Origin: Primulina eburnea
Lineage: Eukaryota; Streptophyta; Magnoliopsida; Lamiales; Gesneriaceae
Direction of reading: 5' to 3'
DNA length: 64,000 nt
Assembly: GCF_022965805.1 (NCBI RefSeq)
Contig: NC_133103.1
Coordinates: 52,588,386 to 52,652,385 of the forward strand
The stretch's first letter is position 1, and each line of letters opens with the position of its first letter. This document shows positions 12,010-24,884 of the stretch, in pieces. The notes beneath the pieces were generated by a model. The model had not been told where the DNA came from. It did not search any database and saw nothing but the letters and a program-made list of their open reading frames with translations. The position numbers were made by a program, and so were the translations under genes.

Positions 12010-12915
12010 ATGAGGGATTTCCCGTCTTGCTTTGGGGAAAATGGAGTTCAAGTTGCTGATGCTTCTTGCTCAAGTGTGGGGGCGAGTAAAATCTCTCAGA
12101 ATTCTGTTACCTCTATTTATAAATGTAAATTGTTTGCTAAAACTTGTTTAATCAGCATTATGTGGGGCAAAAACTTGATGGGTCAATGTCTTAGTGTTGA
12201 AATAGGTGATGTATCGAATAATTTCATATGTAAAGTAGACGTGAGATCTTCTCTGTTCTCCAAGAAGAAAGGGTCCAAGTCTTTTGAAGTGAATTCGAGT
12301 AAACTTGAAGTTTTTTGGGATCTTTCTTTGGCAAAATTTGGATCTGGGCTTGAGCCAACAGAGGGATATTATATTGCAGTTGTGTGTAAAGGGGAGATGG
12401 TTCTGGTTATTGGGGATCTGAAGAAGGAGGCGCTCCAGAAAACTGGGGCAAAATTTTCCCTCTCTAGTGCAATTTTCATTTCTAAGAGAGAACACATTTA
12501 TGGGAAGAGGGTTTTTGGTACTAAGGCACAATTTTGTGATAATGGGCGGATTCATGACCTGAGAATTGAATATGACATGAATTTGAGCGATGATCCGTGC
12601 CTTTTCGTTCGTGTTGATGCAAAAACTGTGATGCAGATCAAGCATCTGAAGTGGAAATTCCGAGGGAATCACACGATCTTGGTTGATGGGCTTCCGGTTG
12701 AAGTATTTTGGGATGTTCATAATTGGTTTTTCGGGCAGAGCTTAGGGAATGCTGTGTTCATGTTTCAAACTAGTTCATCAGCTGAGAAGTTGTGGGCTAG
12801 CCCCTCGATTTCAGATTCATCTATGTATTCCTGGAGTTGTTCGGAGAGTTTCAGGGAATCTAAATCATCAGGTCTTGGTTTTTCTCTGTTTTTGTATGCT
12901 TGGAAGAATGAATAG
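12010..12915 (+). CDS. DUF868 family protein
   Basis: This single-exon gene encodes 301 residues. The open frame extends 20 codons further upstream but has no ATG there. The ATG at 12010 gives MRDFPSCFGENGVQVAD, which is the usual start of plant DUF868 proteins, so I chose it. Visible family features include the basic YKCKL and NLMGQCLSVEIGD segments, the CKVD...LFSKKKGSKSFEV block, the WDLS.AKFGSG.EP.EGYYIAVV strip and a later VDGLPVEVFWDVHNW segment. There is no signal peptide or membrane segment. The length is typical for the family. The C-terminus is serine-rich before a final YAWKNE. The molecular function of DUF868 proteins is not established. The gene is followed by a long AT-rich 3' region, with an AATAAA near 13518 as a possible polyadenylation signal. 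The reading frame is complete, with no frameshift. Confidence 0.9.
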   Translation: MRDFPSCFGENGVQVADASCSSVGASKISQNSVTSIYKCKLFAKTCLISIMWGKNLMGQCLSVEIGDVSNNFICKVDVRSSLFSKKKGSKSFEVNSSKLEVFWDLSLAKFGSGLEPTEGYYIAVVCKGEMVLVIGDLKKEALQKTGAKFSLSSAIFISKREHIYGKRVFGTKAQFCDNGRIHDLRIEYDMNLSDDPCLFVRVDAKTVMQIKHLKWKFRGNHTILVDGLPVEVFWDVHNWFFGQSLGNAVFMFQTSSSAEKLWASPSISDSSMYSWSCSESFRESKSSGLGFSLFLYAWKNE

Positions 12916-14318
12916 AGATTGTTTTTTTGATTCCTTGATAACTAACAATATGTCTCCGCTAGTCGTTACTATTCTTGAAACCTTTGGTTGAGTTTTGTTA
13001 ATGGAGATGTACTTTTCATGTAGAACAGCCTTCTTGAGATATACAGTGCCAATATTTGGTCTCTTAAAAAGGACTATTCGCCATTCAAATGCACGTCATT
13101 TCCTCTTGTAAAATAGGCCAACTTTTGAATTGAAATCTATCCTCTGGTTTTGGTTAAGATTTAATCTTGGTTCTCGGGTACTTTTTGTTGAATGATTTGA
13201 TAAAATCATTTATTGGAGATTGTGATTGTGTTGCCAAAGGAAGTATTTTTCTTCACGGAGATCGAAACAAGGAAGATTTATCGATTACATACGGGTATAA
13301 TATTTACCCACCTTTGTGCTTATTAGTTTTTCCTTTACTTAAAGAACAAAGTGTTCTCCATTCTACTAATCGTGGACCATTTTCTTGCTGTGAAATCTGA
13401 TGTTTTGTACCCTGGGATCATGTATTTCTCGTCCATTGTCGAGTGCCGACTCCCTTAAATACATAAAATGTACTTGTTTTCTGCTTCTGTCTGGCTTTGA
13501 AATTTGAATGCAAGTTGAATAAATGCTCTGTAATAGGCTGGGAAGAATTTAGATAAGCTGCTAATCCAGTAAATGCGACGAGATGATCACCTACCTTCTA
13601 ATAGGAAAATTTTAAGTTTACATACGATTTGTCAAAAAACTAAAGGTTTCTTCCTTCCATTCAATCATATTATATGTTCAACTCCATGCATCTGACTAGA
13701 TCGGCATGTCCTACCTTGTTTTGAAGTGCTAGCTTGTAAAATTTAGGACAAAACGTGTGCCACACGACAAAAAGTTATAGATGATAGTAATAGTATCTTT
13801 CAACTATCTACAATTTTACATCATGCATGCTCTCCTTATGAACTATTACGACTCGAAGCAAACTTGACTCAGGATGGAGCCTCTGGAGTTTGATTGCAAG
13901 ATGCAATCAAATTTTGTTGTGCACTAAAGGAACATAATACATGTAGTTGTCATGCTTGCTTCATAGTCATTTTCCTTTTAACATAAGATTGTATGGTAAA
14001 GAGTGGGACAAGTTCATTCATGAGTTGAATTCTTGTACACTCATGTGGACGAAAAAAGTGTTTAATTGTGTCCCAAAATGTCCAAATATGGATGTCATTG
14101 TTCCTAAAGTTGAAATAATTCTATATTTAGCTTAACGTTTTTTTGAAACCGGTTGTGTAGGAAAATATTAAATTTGAGAAAGCTTGTGAATTTTTAAGAA
14201 CAAAATGTTGATTTACCCATATATAAACATCTTACAATCCAAATCTAGACATGATCCTAAAATTCAAAAGCCAAAGTCATTTTCCCCAGAATTTCTAAAT
14301 CTAAAAGTCAACTCAGCT
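12916..14318. other. 3' UTR and intergenic spacer
   Basis: Probable 3' UTR of the DUF868 gene to about 13540, then spacer up to the convergent lipoxygenase gene. Open frames at 13167-13400, 13947-14135 and 14205-14438 have no recognisable features. A short repeat shared with 9130-9260 lies at 13739-13810. Confidence 0.5.
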
Positions 14319-17300
14319 TCAAATAGTGATACTATTAGGAATCCCCCTAACACCAAGTCCACCCTCCTTACTTTCATCCGATGTATTCGGATACAACAAT
14401 GTATAGGGCAGCCGAACCGGACCCCATCGATTCCTTAATCTCCTCCCATTATTCCTCTCCAAGATTCTCTTCTCAATCTCCATTAATGCACAACTGAACT
14501 CTCGAAATGCTTTTCTTGCTCGATCATCATCTGTCCACTCTGGATCATCCCTCTGCCCGAGATAGATCTCATCCGTGGAATGCCTCGACAAGATTTCTAT
14601 CAAAGAAACACCAAGAAGAGTTTGGAACTGGGCCGTGATTGTTTTCAAGAATGCCGAGTCTGGATTTGATTCGAGTTCTGTGAACTCGTGTGTTCCTGGC
14701 TTTGGCATGAGGCGTCGGCTCACGGTGGGACGGTTCGGGAGGTAGCCAGCGTAGGGATATTGCCCAAAATTTACTGCTGCATGAAGGGCTGAAGCAATCC
14801 AAATTATGGTTGAGCATGTTTTGATCAGTTCTTGTTGCGTCTGTAGTTTCGGCCACCATTGCTCATTTTTTATGTCTCCGTGGCCAACTTCACGTATCTC
14901 GGTCCACCAGGATTGTAGCTCAAAGTCTGCTTGAATTGTTTCGTTTGAGGGATAGTATAAACGACAGTATTTATCGACCCAGGCTTCGATTGCTGACCAG
15001 ATGTCTAGGCCATCAACAGCATAAGGGTAGTCATCTATTAGGAGGCGAAGGCCGTGGGGCTTGGTTGAATCTTTTATCGCCATTCCTCTGTAGTGAAATC
15101 AAGACCAATAGTGGTATAGTAGTAAGATCTTTATCAATAAAAATGCACATTTTTGCTTATTTCTAATTAAGAGACGATGTGAATGCGTGCATGAGTTCCT
15201 TGGCTATTTGTGGTGAGTTTAACCGGAAATATTTCGTATTTGGAATAAACTACGAGCTGTAATACAATTTGATCTCAAGTTTGAATATGAAAAATGAGAA
15301 TTATTCAATTCTCTTTGTGGTTCGTTCATAATCTTACTTGAGGGTGAGCTATTGGTACCCGTCGTTCTACATGACTCACCTTTTAAGAAGATCATCAGGA
15401 AGTCCCTGTTCAGTGAAGTTCCAATTCTTGTAAACAGCAGAAGACATTTCCATGGCATATCTTGCTGGGAAAACAGTTGCCTCAACCACACCACCAGCAT
15501 TGATCAAGATTTGCCGTGCCAATGCGTTTATATGCATTGTATCACGGAAATGTGGTTTCAGAATCTTGTGTATCGGGTGAAGAACGCTCAGCTGTCGATT
15601 TGTTGCAATTATAAATGGCTCGATCACAGCATGTGTATTCAACCTGCAGTTTGAAACAAAACATGATTGAGCCCAATTCGAGTAAAACATTGATACCTTC
15701 TCGTTCATTTTCTAGATTTTTCTCTTGTTTTCAAGCTTACCAGTGGCTTATCAACTGATGGTATCCCGAATCATTTACTGCTGCGTAAGCTTTAGCGAGT
15801 TGCCAAATTGAGCCTTCGACTCCAGTCTGACAAGGAGTAAATACTTGGCTTACTGCACCTTGTTTGTCTCCATTTTCATGTGGTAAGCTTAATTCAATTG
15901 CTATTGGCTTCAAAGTGCCGTTTTCTTGGAGCAGTAGGAGAGTTCGAGTGGCGTAAGTTTTCGTGGCCGTTGTATTAATCCGTCTGAGATAAGTCATCAT
16001 TGCATCATGATGATCTAATATGAACAATCTGTTACTAGCTATTGCCTGTTTTAAATCAACAAACTGGAATCAGCGAATCGTTGACATAAAAGTTATACAG
16101 CTCGAGAAATTAAAATCCACGAGGAATTTACATGTTCTACTGTTAACCCTTGCATGTGTTTTTCTATGTGCTCTCTTGTCATAGTACTGTGCTGGTTACC
16201 GTACACTTGGGGATCTAGCTTGCTTGTAGGTGGAAACTCCTGGATGATAAAAAGGGTAAGAAGTTTTTATTGTAACTGGACTTACTATTATGCATGTAAA
16301 TAACCAGTTGCTATTAAAACCGTCGCTACTGTGAGCGTTTTCTTGTACCACAGTTTGAATATACATTCGAATACAAAAACACCCTTTAACCTCGAGATGT
16401 CGTATGTTCACAGGGTTCACTCCAGCTAGCATTTCTCGCCCGAACTCTTCATCAGTTCTCCAAGCCGTTCTATCCTCTGCATTAGAATCAAGAGAATCAG
16501 CTGCTGATTTTTATCAGATGAAATTCTAGAAAATAGGATGAAAGAATGTTGTTTTAAGTGTTAAGCGATATCAATACACCTTTGATTACATCCGGCATAG
16601 GGAACTTAAGGAACCTCTCCCCATCCGAATGGAGGAGCTCTTTTAGCAGCTCCCAGGGGATGCGTTTCCTGATTTTGTGCAATGAAACTCCATCAGGGAG
16701 TTTGATCCCACCTTCGTATAGGTTTAGCACGTCTTGGAAAGTGTCGAACTCATTAAAAGTTTTGTCGAATAAGGATTTGATCTCCGGGATCAGCACTTGA
16801 CCAAGGGATTTCAATGCATCGCCGATGAAATCAGATAACTTCACTTGGCTAAACTTCTCATCTTTCGGGACGTAAACGTTTAAACTCAGGAGAGGCAATC
16901 TGGTTTCTGAGTTGGGATCTGCAATGCATGTCAGATGAACTTATAAGAATTTGTTGAAACAGTTCCAGACCCCCCAAAATACATTAAGCTGCGAAAGCAA
17001 CTAGATATCAACGGGGAATGTAAATGCTGCACCGAATTGTATTGTGTAAAACCAAAAAGCCATAGTCCCAAAACATGGCAAAGAACAACACTTCAGACCT
17101 TTTTCGTTTGGTGGTCGACCAGTTCTTCCTCTACGCGGATAAGGGTATTCCTTTGATCCACCGAGCACCGGGCGAGAATAATCTATCCCTTTTTCGGGAC
17201 TTCCTAAGTCATTGTAATATGCATAATCATATACTCGTTCCCAAGGCTTCAACATGCCCGAACCAGTCCCACGAAGATAGATCAGTTCTTCGTCTCTGTA

Positions 17301-18403
17301 TAAACGAAGAGGTTCCGGCGTGTCACCTGGCAAATATGTCTGAAAATAAAAGAAAAACAGATCAGTGTATGAATGAATTTATTGGGCCAATATAGTAGGA
17401 TGAAAAGGGTAGTCGTTCCCTTCAAAATGCACTAAATTATCATTTCTTCATCACCACAACATTATTCATCGATATATATAAGATATATATTCAAGCAAAA
17501 TACCTTATTTGTGAAGAACACGCGGTTGTATTCATACAGACGCATTGGATAAACCCAAGAATTGCACACAAAATGGAGTGTACCATGTTGAGGAACATCA
17601 CGTAATTCGACAGTCTTGAGGTAAAACTGGCTGTAAAGATTATTTTTAACGATAAGAGCACCTGGAATTCCCAAAGTTTCAATGTCCCAACGAAATGTAA
17701 CGTTGAATTCTGCTGAAAGTGAAGTTATTTTTGACACCCATTTCTCCAAATATGCTGCTTTCCCAAGCTTGCCTCTTCCTCCATTTGCTACAAGATTTAA
17801 TCACCCAACGTCGTATAAAACTATATATAAAAAATAGATGAAATTTCATGACAGTAGATTTCTACTCCATAATATCCCCACTCTAGTTCTTAAATCATAC
17901 CCTATATATTATGCAAAACTAGGGACAAGATATTGAATTGAAACCTATGTGATTTTCTCAAAAACTATGTGCATAATGCGATTTTTTCGACGAATTAATC
18001 CCTATAGTTCTCTTGTTTTTTTTTCCACACGGTTGTGTAATTTTCTCACTACTGTAACATAACAAAGAAGCCTGAATATATATGTAGCTATCTCATATTC
18101 CTATTCATGTAAAAAAAATATAAAGAAAATTTACATGTAAAATTTATAATATTGTAAGCCAAAAGATTTATAGGAAACAAAATTACCAGGGTCACCATGA
18201 GTACTACTGATGAGATGAAACGACACAGCTTTACCAAAGATCTCATAAGTTTTATCAAGAACTGAAGCACAAACATCACTGCAGTCCACCACATTCTTTT
18301 TCTTCAACACAACCGTGCCTTTGATCTTCTTCTTCTTCTTCTTTTCAATCTTTGAACCGTCCCTCGACGTGCCGCATACAGTTTCGAGTAATTTCTCCAG
18401 CAT
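14319..18403 (-). CDS. 9-lipoxygenase (linoleate 9S-lipoxygenase type)
   Basis: Dioxygenation of linoleic or linolenic acid in oxylipin synthesis; no transit peptide is seen, so probably cytosolic. I place nine exons: 18403-18187, 17787-17504, 17339-17099, 16918-16580, 16476-16391, 16239-16132, 16045-15741, 15643-15380 and 15087-14319. All introns are GT-AG and all phases close, giving 2613 nt and 870 residues, the usual plant length. An N-terminal PLAT/LH2 domain is followed by the catalytic domain. Iron ligands are present: H526 and H531 (HQLISHWLNTH), H717 and N721 (ALHAAVN), and C-terminal I870. T583-V584 in [10 protein letters not shown] matches the Thr-Val pair reported for 9-LOXs, whereas 13-LOXs carry a bulkier pair. 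The start [11 protein letters not shown] was chosen by family resemblance; an in-frame ATG lies upstream at 18505. Oddities are a run of six lysines near residue 21 and the ending NSITI rather than the common NSISI. A foldback MITE lies about 740 bp upstream. Confidence 0.93.
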
Positions 18404-19145
18404 TTCTGAGATAGAATCACTATTATTGTAAACAAGACAAACGTTGCAAGTTACTAATGTGTTTAGTTGAAACTTGAAAAGCAATGAAAATTGAGGAATA
18501 TACAAGTTAGATGGTCTAAGGCTTCCCTCATAGAACTGTTTTCTTGAGAAAAACTTGATTTCCTGGAATTTACAATTTTATGCTACAAGTATATATTATT
18601 GGTATTTGATTCTAGTGTAAGTAACATATATAATTGTCAAAAAGTAAAAAAAAAAAAAAATTAATAATTTTCTTTATGACTTTCTAAAATTAATCAAAGG
18701 AAATTTTGGGTATAAACTAATTAATGCCACTAATAATCATGCTAATTAATAGCACTAAATTTAAGGCTTATGTGAGAATATGATTGTGGGGGTATAAAGA
18801 ATTATTCAAGGCTAAAGGGACAATTTTTTTTAATAAACTTTATGGGTCTAAAATAATTATTTACTAAAGAAAATTCAAATGACACAGAAAAAAAATTTAA
18901 AATATATCGAAACAAAAAAATCAATATCAAATTCTCTATGCACACCGAAAAGTACGATTAGGACCAGATTATGCTACATCGGCATGAACCCAAATGAAAT
19001 TCATGTGAGGGCTATGCATATTTTGTTAAACTCAGTTGGGCATAGAGTTTCCCGGATGGTTAATATGAGTGGTTGTTGTTTAATGTAAGTATGCTAATGA
19101 TTAATTAGCTAATTGCATATATTGTGGGGTTGTTTTTTTTGTGGT
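18404..19145. other. Probable lipoxygenase promoter region
   Basis: AT-rich sequence upstream (minus-strand sense) of the lipoxygenase start. I could not assign a single TATA box because several TATATA runs are present. The open frame at 18879-19088 looks spurious. Confidence 0.4.
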
Positions 19146-19323
19146 CAAAAACTTGTGTGAGACGGTCTCGTATGTTGTATTTTGTGGACGGATATCTTAT
19201 TTGGGTTATTCATGAAAAAGTATTACTTTTTATGCTAAGAGTATTACTTTTATTGTGAATATCGACAGAATTGACCAATCTCATAAATAAAATATTCGTA
19301 AAAATATCTCACAAAAGACCTAC
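19146..19323 (-). mobile_element. Foldback MITE, orientation B
   Basis: Opens CAAAAACTTGTGTGAGACGG and ends ATCTCACAAAAGACCTAC, with central TATTACTTTTTATGCTAAGAG. It is the closest family member to the lipoxygenase promoter. Confidence 0.85.
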
Positions 19324-19702
19324 TCTTCTTTGTGTTACTTGCTTAGATATATATAAAGTATAATAAAGTGTAAATGTTTGATAAATTTTGTGCTGTACAT
19401 GTGGCTAGAGATGGCGATTTGGGCTAAAAGTAACATGGAGGCTGTTTGGAATAATGGGATTTTACTTTTTTTTTTATTATTATTTACACTTATTGAAGAA
19501 ATTATTTTGGCCTAAAAATATTTAATTTATTAAAATACAAGCACGAGTTTTTTTTTTTTTTTTTTGTGTGGCAGAAATTGCAAAGGAAAAAATTGATTAT
19601 TAAACTACTTAAAAGGATGCAATTAAATAATATTTTATATATGCTATTTTAAAGTATATAAAAATAAAAATTTATGTATTTAATAATTAAAGTTGTGCAA
19701 AG

Positions 19703-19786
19703 TTCAATAACATCTATAAAATGTTTTAAAATTAATAGTATCGTCTCGGGTGATCATTTGATAAATAAAAAGTTATTTAGATCGAT
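19703..19786 (+). repeat. Dispersed 85-bp repeat, copy 1
   Basis: Shares TTCAATAA(C/T)ATCTATAAAATG, ATAGTATC(G/C)TCTCGG and TTTAGATCGA in order with 20266-20361, about 480 bp away in the same orientation. Confidence 0.7.
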
Positions 19787-19875
19787 GGGTAAATTTTTTT
19801 AAAAATTAATTGTTTTTCTTCACAATATATTAAGACAATAATCAATTATATATTAATGCCCCATACCAAAAAATA

Positions 19876-19922
19876 AATAATAATAATAATAATAATAATG
19901 ATGATGATGATGATGATGATGC
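19876..19922. repeat. Compound (AAT)n(ATG)n microsatellite
   Basis: About eight AAT units run directly into about seven GAT/ATG units. Confidence 0.95.
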
Positions 19923-19991
19923 TCAAGCTTTTAACATGAAATTGTAAATTAAAAGCCATTGAAACATCCCATCTTAAAGCATGAAAAAAGA

Positions 19992-20172
19992 GTAGGTTTT
20001 TTGTGAGACGGTCTCACGAATCTTTATCTATAAGACGAGTCAAATTTATCGATATTCACAATAAAAATTAATACTCTTAACATAAAAAGTAATATTTTTT
20101 TAATGGATGACTCAAATAAGAGATATGTCTCACAAAATACGATCCGTGAGACCGTCTCACACAAGTTTTTAC
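19992..20172 (+). mobile_element. Foldback MITE, orientation A
   Basis: Complete copy with both palindromes intact (GTGAGACGGTCTCAC near the start, GTGAGACCGTCTCAC near the end). Confidence 0.88.
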
Positions 20173-20265
20173 CTCAAAAAAATACCCTTCAATTTTCAAA
20201 GAGACGATGAAAAGAGAAATAAGAAAGTGATGAGTTGATATTTGCTTATCTACCGTATGAGGAAA

Positions 20266-20361
20266 GTTCAATAATATCTATAAAATGTTTTATAATTTAT
20301 AGTATCCTCTCGGTTAATCATTCGAAAAATAATTTAAAAAAAAAAAAACATTTAGATCGAG
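20266..20361 (+). repeat. Dispersed 85-bp repeat, copy 2
   Basis: Second copy of the 19703-19786 repeat, with a poly-A insertion near 20335-20350. Confidence 0.7.
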
Positions 20362-20932
20362 CACACCTCCTACCCATGCAATACGGTGATATTCATCTAT
20401 TGGATATGATGAAGCATATCCAAATTGTACATCCAATATTTAGTGTCATCTTATTAGTGGACCCAGAGGTGTACATGGTAAGTGAGCAACAAGACTATAT
20501 ATATATGAAAGTAGAATTCATATTTTTCCAAAGTTCACTTCATATTCCTCATAACTACTTTTATTGCATTTTTTACTTCTTCTCCTCCCTAAATTCCTGC
20601 TTTACGTTTCTGCTAAATGGAGCGATGAATTATGAACGATGTTTACTAAGTTTTGGCACTGCAATAAATGCGATTTGTATTTTCGGGTCATTTTAGTAGT
20701 TTTCTAGCGATGTAAGTATGACATTTAATTCGACATAGACCAAAAGCGCTAGGAATCGACAACATTAATATACTTTTCTTGCTAACAATGGTAAGAATAT
20801 GAGACTCTAGCTAGTTTTGAATTCAAAATGGTAAATTATTATTATTAAAGAAAAACTGAAGGAAAAAAGTGTCTAAAGTGAAATTTAAAAGCATATAGAA
20901 GTGATGGGTATAAAGTTACTGAGTAGGTTTTT

Positions 20933-21082
20933 TGTGAGACGATCTCACGAATCTTTATCTGTGAAACGGGTCAACCTTATCGATATTCACAATAAAAAAG
21001 TAACATTTTTTCATTGATGACCTAAATAAGATATGTGTTTCATAAAATACGACTTATGAGACCGTCTTACATAAGTTTTTGC
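20933..21082 (+). mobile_element. Foldback MITE, orientation A, internal deletion
   Basis: Both ends are present, but about 30 bp of the central AATAAAAAGTAATA region is missing compared with the copy at 19992-20172. Confidence 0.82.
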
Positions 21083-21811
21083 TAAAGTTAGAAAAAAAAA
21101 AAAAAAAGAGAGAGAGACACAGGGAATGCAGTTGAAAATATTTTAAAGCTAAAAAATGGTTGATTCTTTCATATTATTCTTTACTTTGAACATGGCATTA
21201 CCGATTTTTATTTTTATTTTTTAAAAAAGAGAGAAACCTTCGAATTTTGATATACCTCTATGACTCTCTAAGGGTGATAGAAATACAAAAGAAAATATTT
21301 TTAAACATCTCAAAAATTATTGTTGTCGATTATGTATCATAAAAAAAAAAAAGCTGAACTTTTCGTAAAAACTTTTTATTTACTTGTTTATACTATTTCT
21401 CTACGAGCTTAGGGGTCTATTTTTCAGATTAATTTTATTTGTGATGTATATAGTTATTCTCCACTCGATTGGCATAAAAAATTGTACAAAAAGTACTGTA
21501 ATTATAAAATGTTTGGAGAATAAAATGAAGGAACAATTAGCGTTGATGTAACTTTTTGCAATGCTTGGAATTCGAATACAATGTATAATATATATCAATG
21601 TTGTTTGAATGAATTAGTGAAGCGATGGTATTTTTGTAAGATGTAGCAATGGTAGGAGATAGGGCAAGAATTAATAACAATCATTTAAGCTAGTTGTACA
21701 ACGACCAAGTCCATTAAATCAATAGAGAAACAAGAAAGTGATGGTAGGAAATTATAAAATGTACGCTATTTAACCAATCCATGATTTTATAGGAATATAA
21801 ACTAATCCATG

Positions 21812-21867
<56 letters not shown>

Positions 21868-24719
21868 CCATGATTTTATAGGGATATATATGTTGAAATT
21901 AAATACGTTTAAAATTAAATGTTTGGTTGCCCTTAATGGTTAATAAGAAAAAATAAATGAGACATTAAGGACGTTACGATAAGATCAGTTAGGTTGGGAG
22001 TGCTGACTATCAACGAGGCTCCAAGTCTGATTGAAAGTTGTCTTATCAATAAGGCTCTTTGAATTAGTGTTTCCCCTAAACACGTGCATTACTGAGAGAA
22101 ATAAATAAGACCTAATATGTTTCTAAAGTAAGAAAACTTACTCTCATTGAATGGTTTTGTGAATCATTACTGAGAATGCAAAAACTATATATTTTCAAAA
22201 AACCACTCGATATTTTCCCCTAAACACTTGCACTTGTGTTTTTTAAAGTAAAAATACTTAGTCTCATCGAGTTGTCTTATGAGCACCCAACTAAATTGAA
22301 AAATGGGTATTTGGGATATCAGATGCTTACATTCCGAGTTCTTTTCAAATATTGAAGTATTATTTTAGCAGTTAAATAATGTGATTGATTATGATCAGAT
22401 TGAAAACCAATATGCAGACATACAACAAATATAACATCAGGTTGACTGGAAAAATAGTTCGGAAGAATGGTCCGATGATTCCTTTGATTATTTTATACTT
22501 AAATGTAGATGATCAACAAGATAAGTAAATACGATAGAGTACCATTATCCTAATGCAATAATTCTTGCTAAGAAGAACTCCCATGTTGTGGCAATTCCAC
22601 CCAGAAGGTAATGAGTTATGCTAAGAGCTACCTGTTTGTGGTCTTTCCGTCGATAAACACCATTCGGCAGCTAGTTGAAGAACGATGGATCGAAACGACT
22701 TTCTTGTCGAAGACCTTTGTGTAAATGACATAATATATGGAAGTTCAAAGGTAAAATCTTCCTACGTATCATCTTCTTCCACTTAAGAAGGAGTTCACTA
22801 GAAGACTTTGATTTTACAAATCTTTTGTAACAACTTGCTTCACTCTTAGGTCTTATCGACTGTCTAAGTAAAAACTCTTAGTAACTTTTAGAGCTATTGA
22901 GACTTTCGATCAAACAACAAAAACTTCACATATATAATAAAGAATCAATTCTAAGATTCAAAAATTTTTGCAATACCTCGAACTGTCTCTTGCAGAAACG
23001 GTTGATTAGTTGTTTCCAAGCTTTGATTGATAATTGTAGATCTGATAATATATTGAAGAAGGAGCTGGTGAGCAGTGTATGATATATATGAGAAGTGTGC
23101 TCATAAATTTTTGAATATGCCAAACTTCTTTTTGAATTTATTGTTTCGAATGTATCTTTTTTTGTCGAGTTCTTGCTTTCATTCTCTATACACAATACTG
23201 GAGTCTTTTATTCCATTCAACGACTCTTTGTGTTGTAATCCGACCATATAGACACATCATTGTTACTTGTTGTACCTTTCATTAAATGCTCTTTAATGTA
23301 TTTCATGTTTTGTGTTTTAAAAGTCCTCTTTGTAAAAAAAATTACCAGACTACATACTGATGTACTGCCTTATGTAAGATGAGAATTCGTAGGATACGCG
23401 CAATATTTCTATTTTAAACTATCGACACATCTGTTGACCTTCACAAATATCTTTAACTATGTCTGATCGAAAATTACTTTAGTATATCTCTTAGCGGTCC
23501 GATCGAGTGACATATTAGTTTAGTGCAATGGTTGAGTAACTTATCGGTAAAGACACTTAATAGTTTGCGATCATTTACCCTTCTTTTGAACACCGGTAGT
23601 GTGCTGTTTTTTATCTTTTGAAGTACGATCGAGTACTTAAATACATGAATAACTAATACAATGAATTATTGTTTCTTATCAAAACTAAAAGATTTAACAG
23701 GATGGATGGGAAAGCGTTGAGAGCTCATGGCATACTTAAATTGAAAGGGCTATTGATGGGTTTAGCACAAAGATGTCCTCTTGTAGCGAATACATGGGGT
23801 GGACCCATTTTTGTACAGTGGGCTATTAAAAAAGCCTTATGTTATGTAAATAATGAGAAAAAAGCCTCTGCAGAATCCTAATACACTAAATATATATGCT
23901 TAAAACCAACGAAAAGTAGCATAAATAATTTAAGTTCGAGAGAATGGACTCCCACAGTTGGAATCAATAATAGAGCACCAGCGTTTAAGCTTTACTATTA
24001 TACAGAAACAAACCTTAATTTACCGGTTTCACATAAATCGGCCGATATGGCTGTGTAAGATTATATTTTTTGTCTTATAACTAACATGTTTTATATTTTT
24101 GGCTTATTTCACAAATTTTTCTTTAGAATGTTGGCGTGGTGTCGAAAATGATGACGTGTTATCAAAATGGGACATTGCTAATGTCTTTGATCTTGCACTA
24201 ACACAAACAAGGTGCTAATTAATGGACATTGAGTTTCCCTTACTTGATCGAACACTGAAAACTCAGTTATTTCAACTACATTAAATCGATCTTTCAAATG
24301 GGTCAAAACTCTCTAGTTTATGACCGCTTCTATGTGTTACTAGTTGTTGTTTTATTGAATTGCTTCATTGATAGAATCGCGATTCCACTTTGGAAATCGT
24401 ACAAGTAATATCATCATAAATGTAATTTCTCACGCATTAATTAATAATGATGGATGTAACGAAAGTTTTTGTGGAGAAAATAGCTCCCATTTGAATTTAT
24501 GGTTCTCTCTTAGTCGGATCCATCTAAGCCGATTAGTTCGCATCTCTTGATGTAGATTATTTTGATAAAACAAAAACAAAAAACAATGTGCCTAATCGGT
24601 TAGAAAAGATCGATTAAATATATAAATTAAGGTATTATCAATTTAGAATTTGCATAAATATATAAGGTATTGTATCGGTTTTTAGTAATTAAAAATATCT
24701 AGAAAAAATTACTTATTGG
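21083..24719. other. Long intergenic stretch, no gene recognised
   Basis: Contains an AT microsatellite at 21814-21862 flanked by a short duplication, and a pair of related segments at 22073-22170 and 22217-22285. The open frames at 22897-23082 and 23669-23881 show no motif I recognise. Sequence at 22440-22900 is less AT-rich and could be an old retrotransposon remnant, but no protein domain can be read. Confidence 0.4.
21814..21862. repeat. (AT)n microsatellite between duplicated flanks
   Basis: The word CCATGATTTTATAGG occurs on both sides (about 21779 and 21868), so the AT tract lies between two direct copies of a short flank. Confidence 0.85.
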
Positions 24720-24884
24720 CAAAAACTTGTGTGAAACGGTCTCACGGATCGTATTTTGTGAGATAGATCTCTTATTTGGGTCATCCATGAAAAAATATTA
24801 CTTTACTTTTTATTGTGAATATCGGTATGATTGATCCGTTTCACAGATAAAGATTAGTGAGATCGTCTTACAAAAGATCTATTT
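24720..24884 (-). mobile_element. Foldback MITE, orientation B
   Basis: Opens CAAAAACTTGTGTGAAACGG and ends GAGATCGTCTTACAAAAGATC. Several transitions have weakened the palindromes. Confidence 0.8.

Noticed and set aside
12148..12720. 190-codon frame on the minus strand
   Set aside because: Antisense shadow of the intact DUF868 gene with no recognisable motif.
18404..18505. Upstream in-frame ATG of the lipoxygenase
   Set aside because: The extra 34 residues are not lipoxygenase-like and the usual start MLEKLL fits the ATG at 18403.
20235..20696. 153-codon plus-strand frame
   Set aside because: Starts inside a dispersed repeat, contains a poly-A stretch and has no domain or codon signal.
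23669..23881. 70-codon frame containing WGGPIFVQW
   Set aside because: No family recognised and no promoter, splice or repeat context. Not distinguishable from a chance frame.
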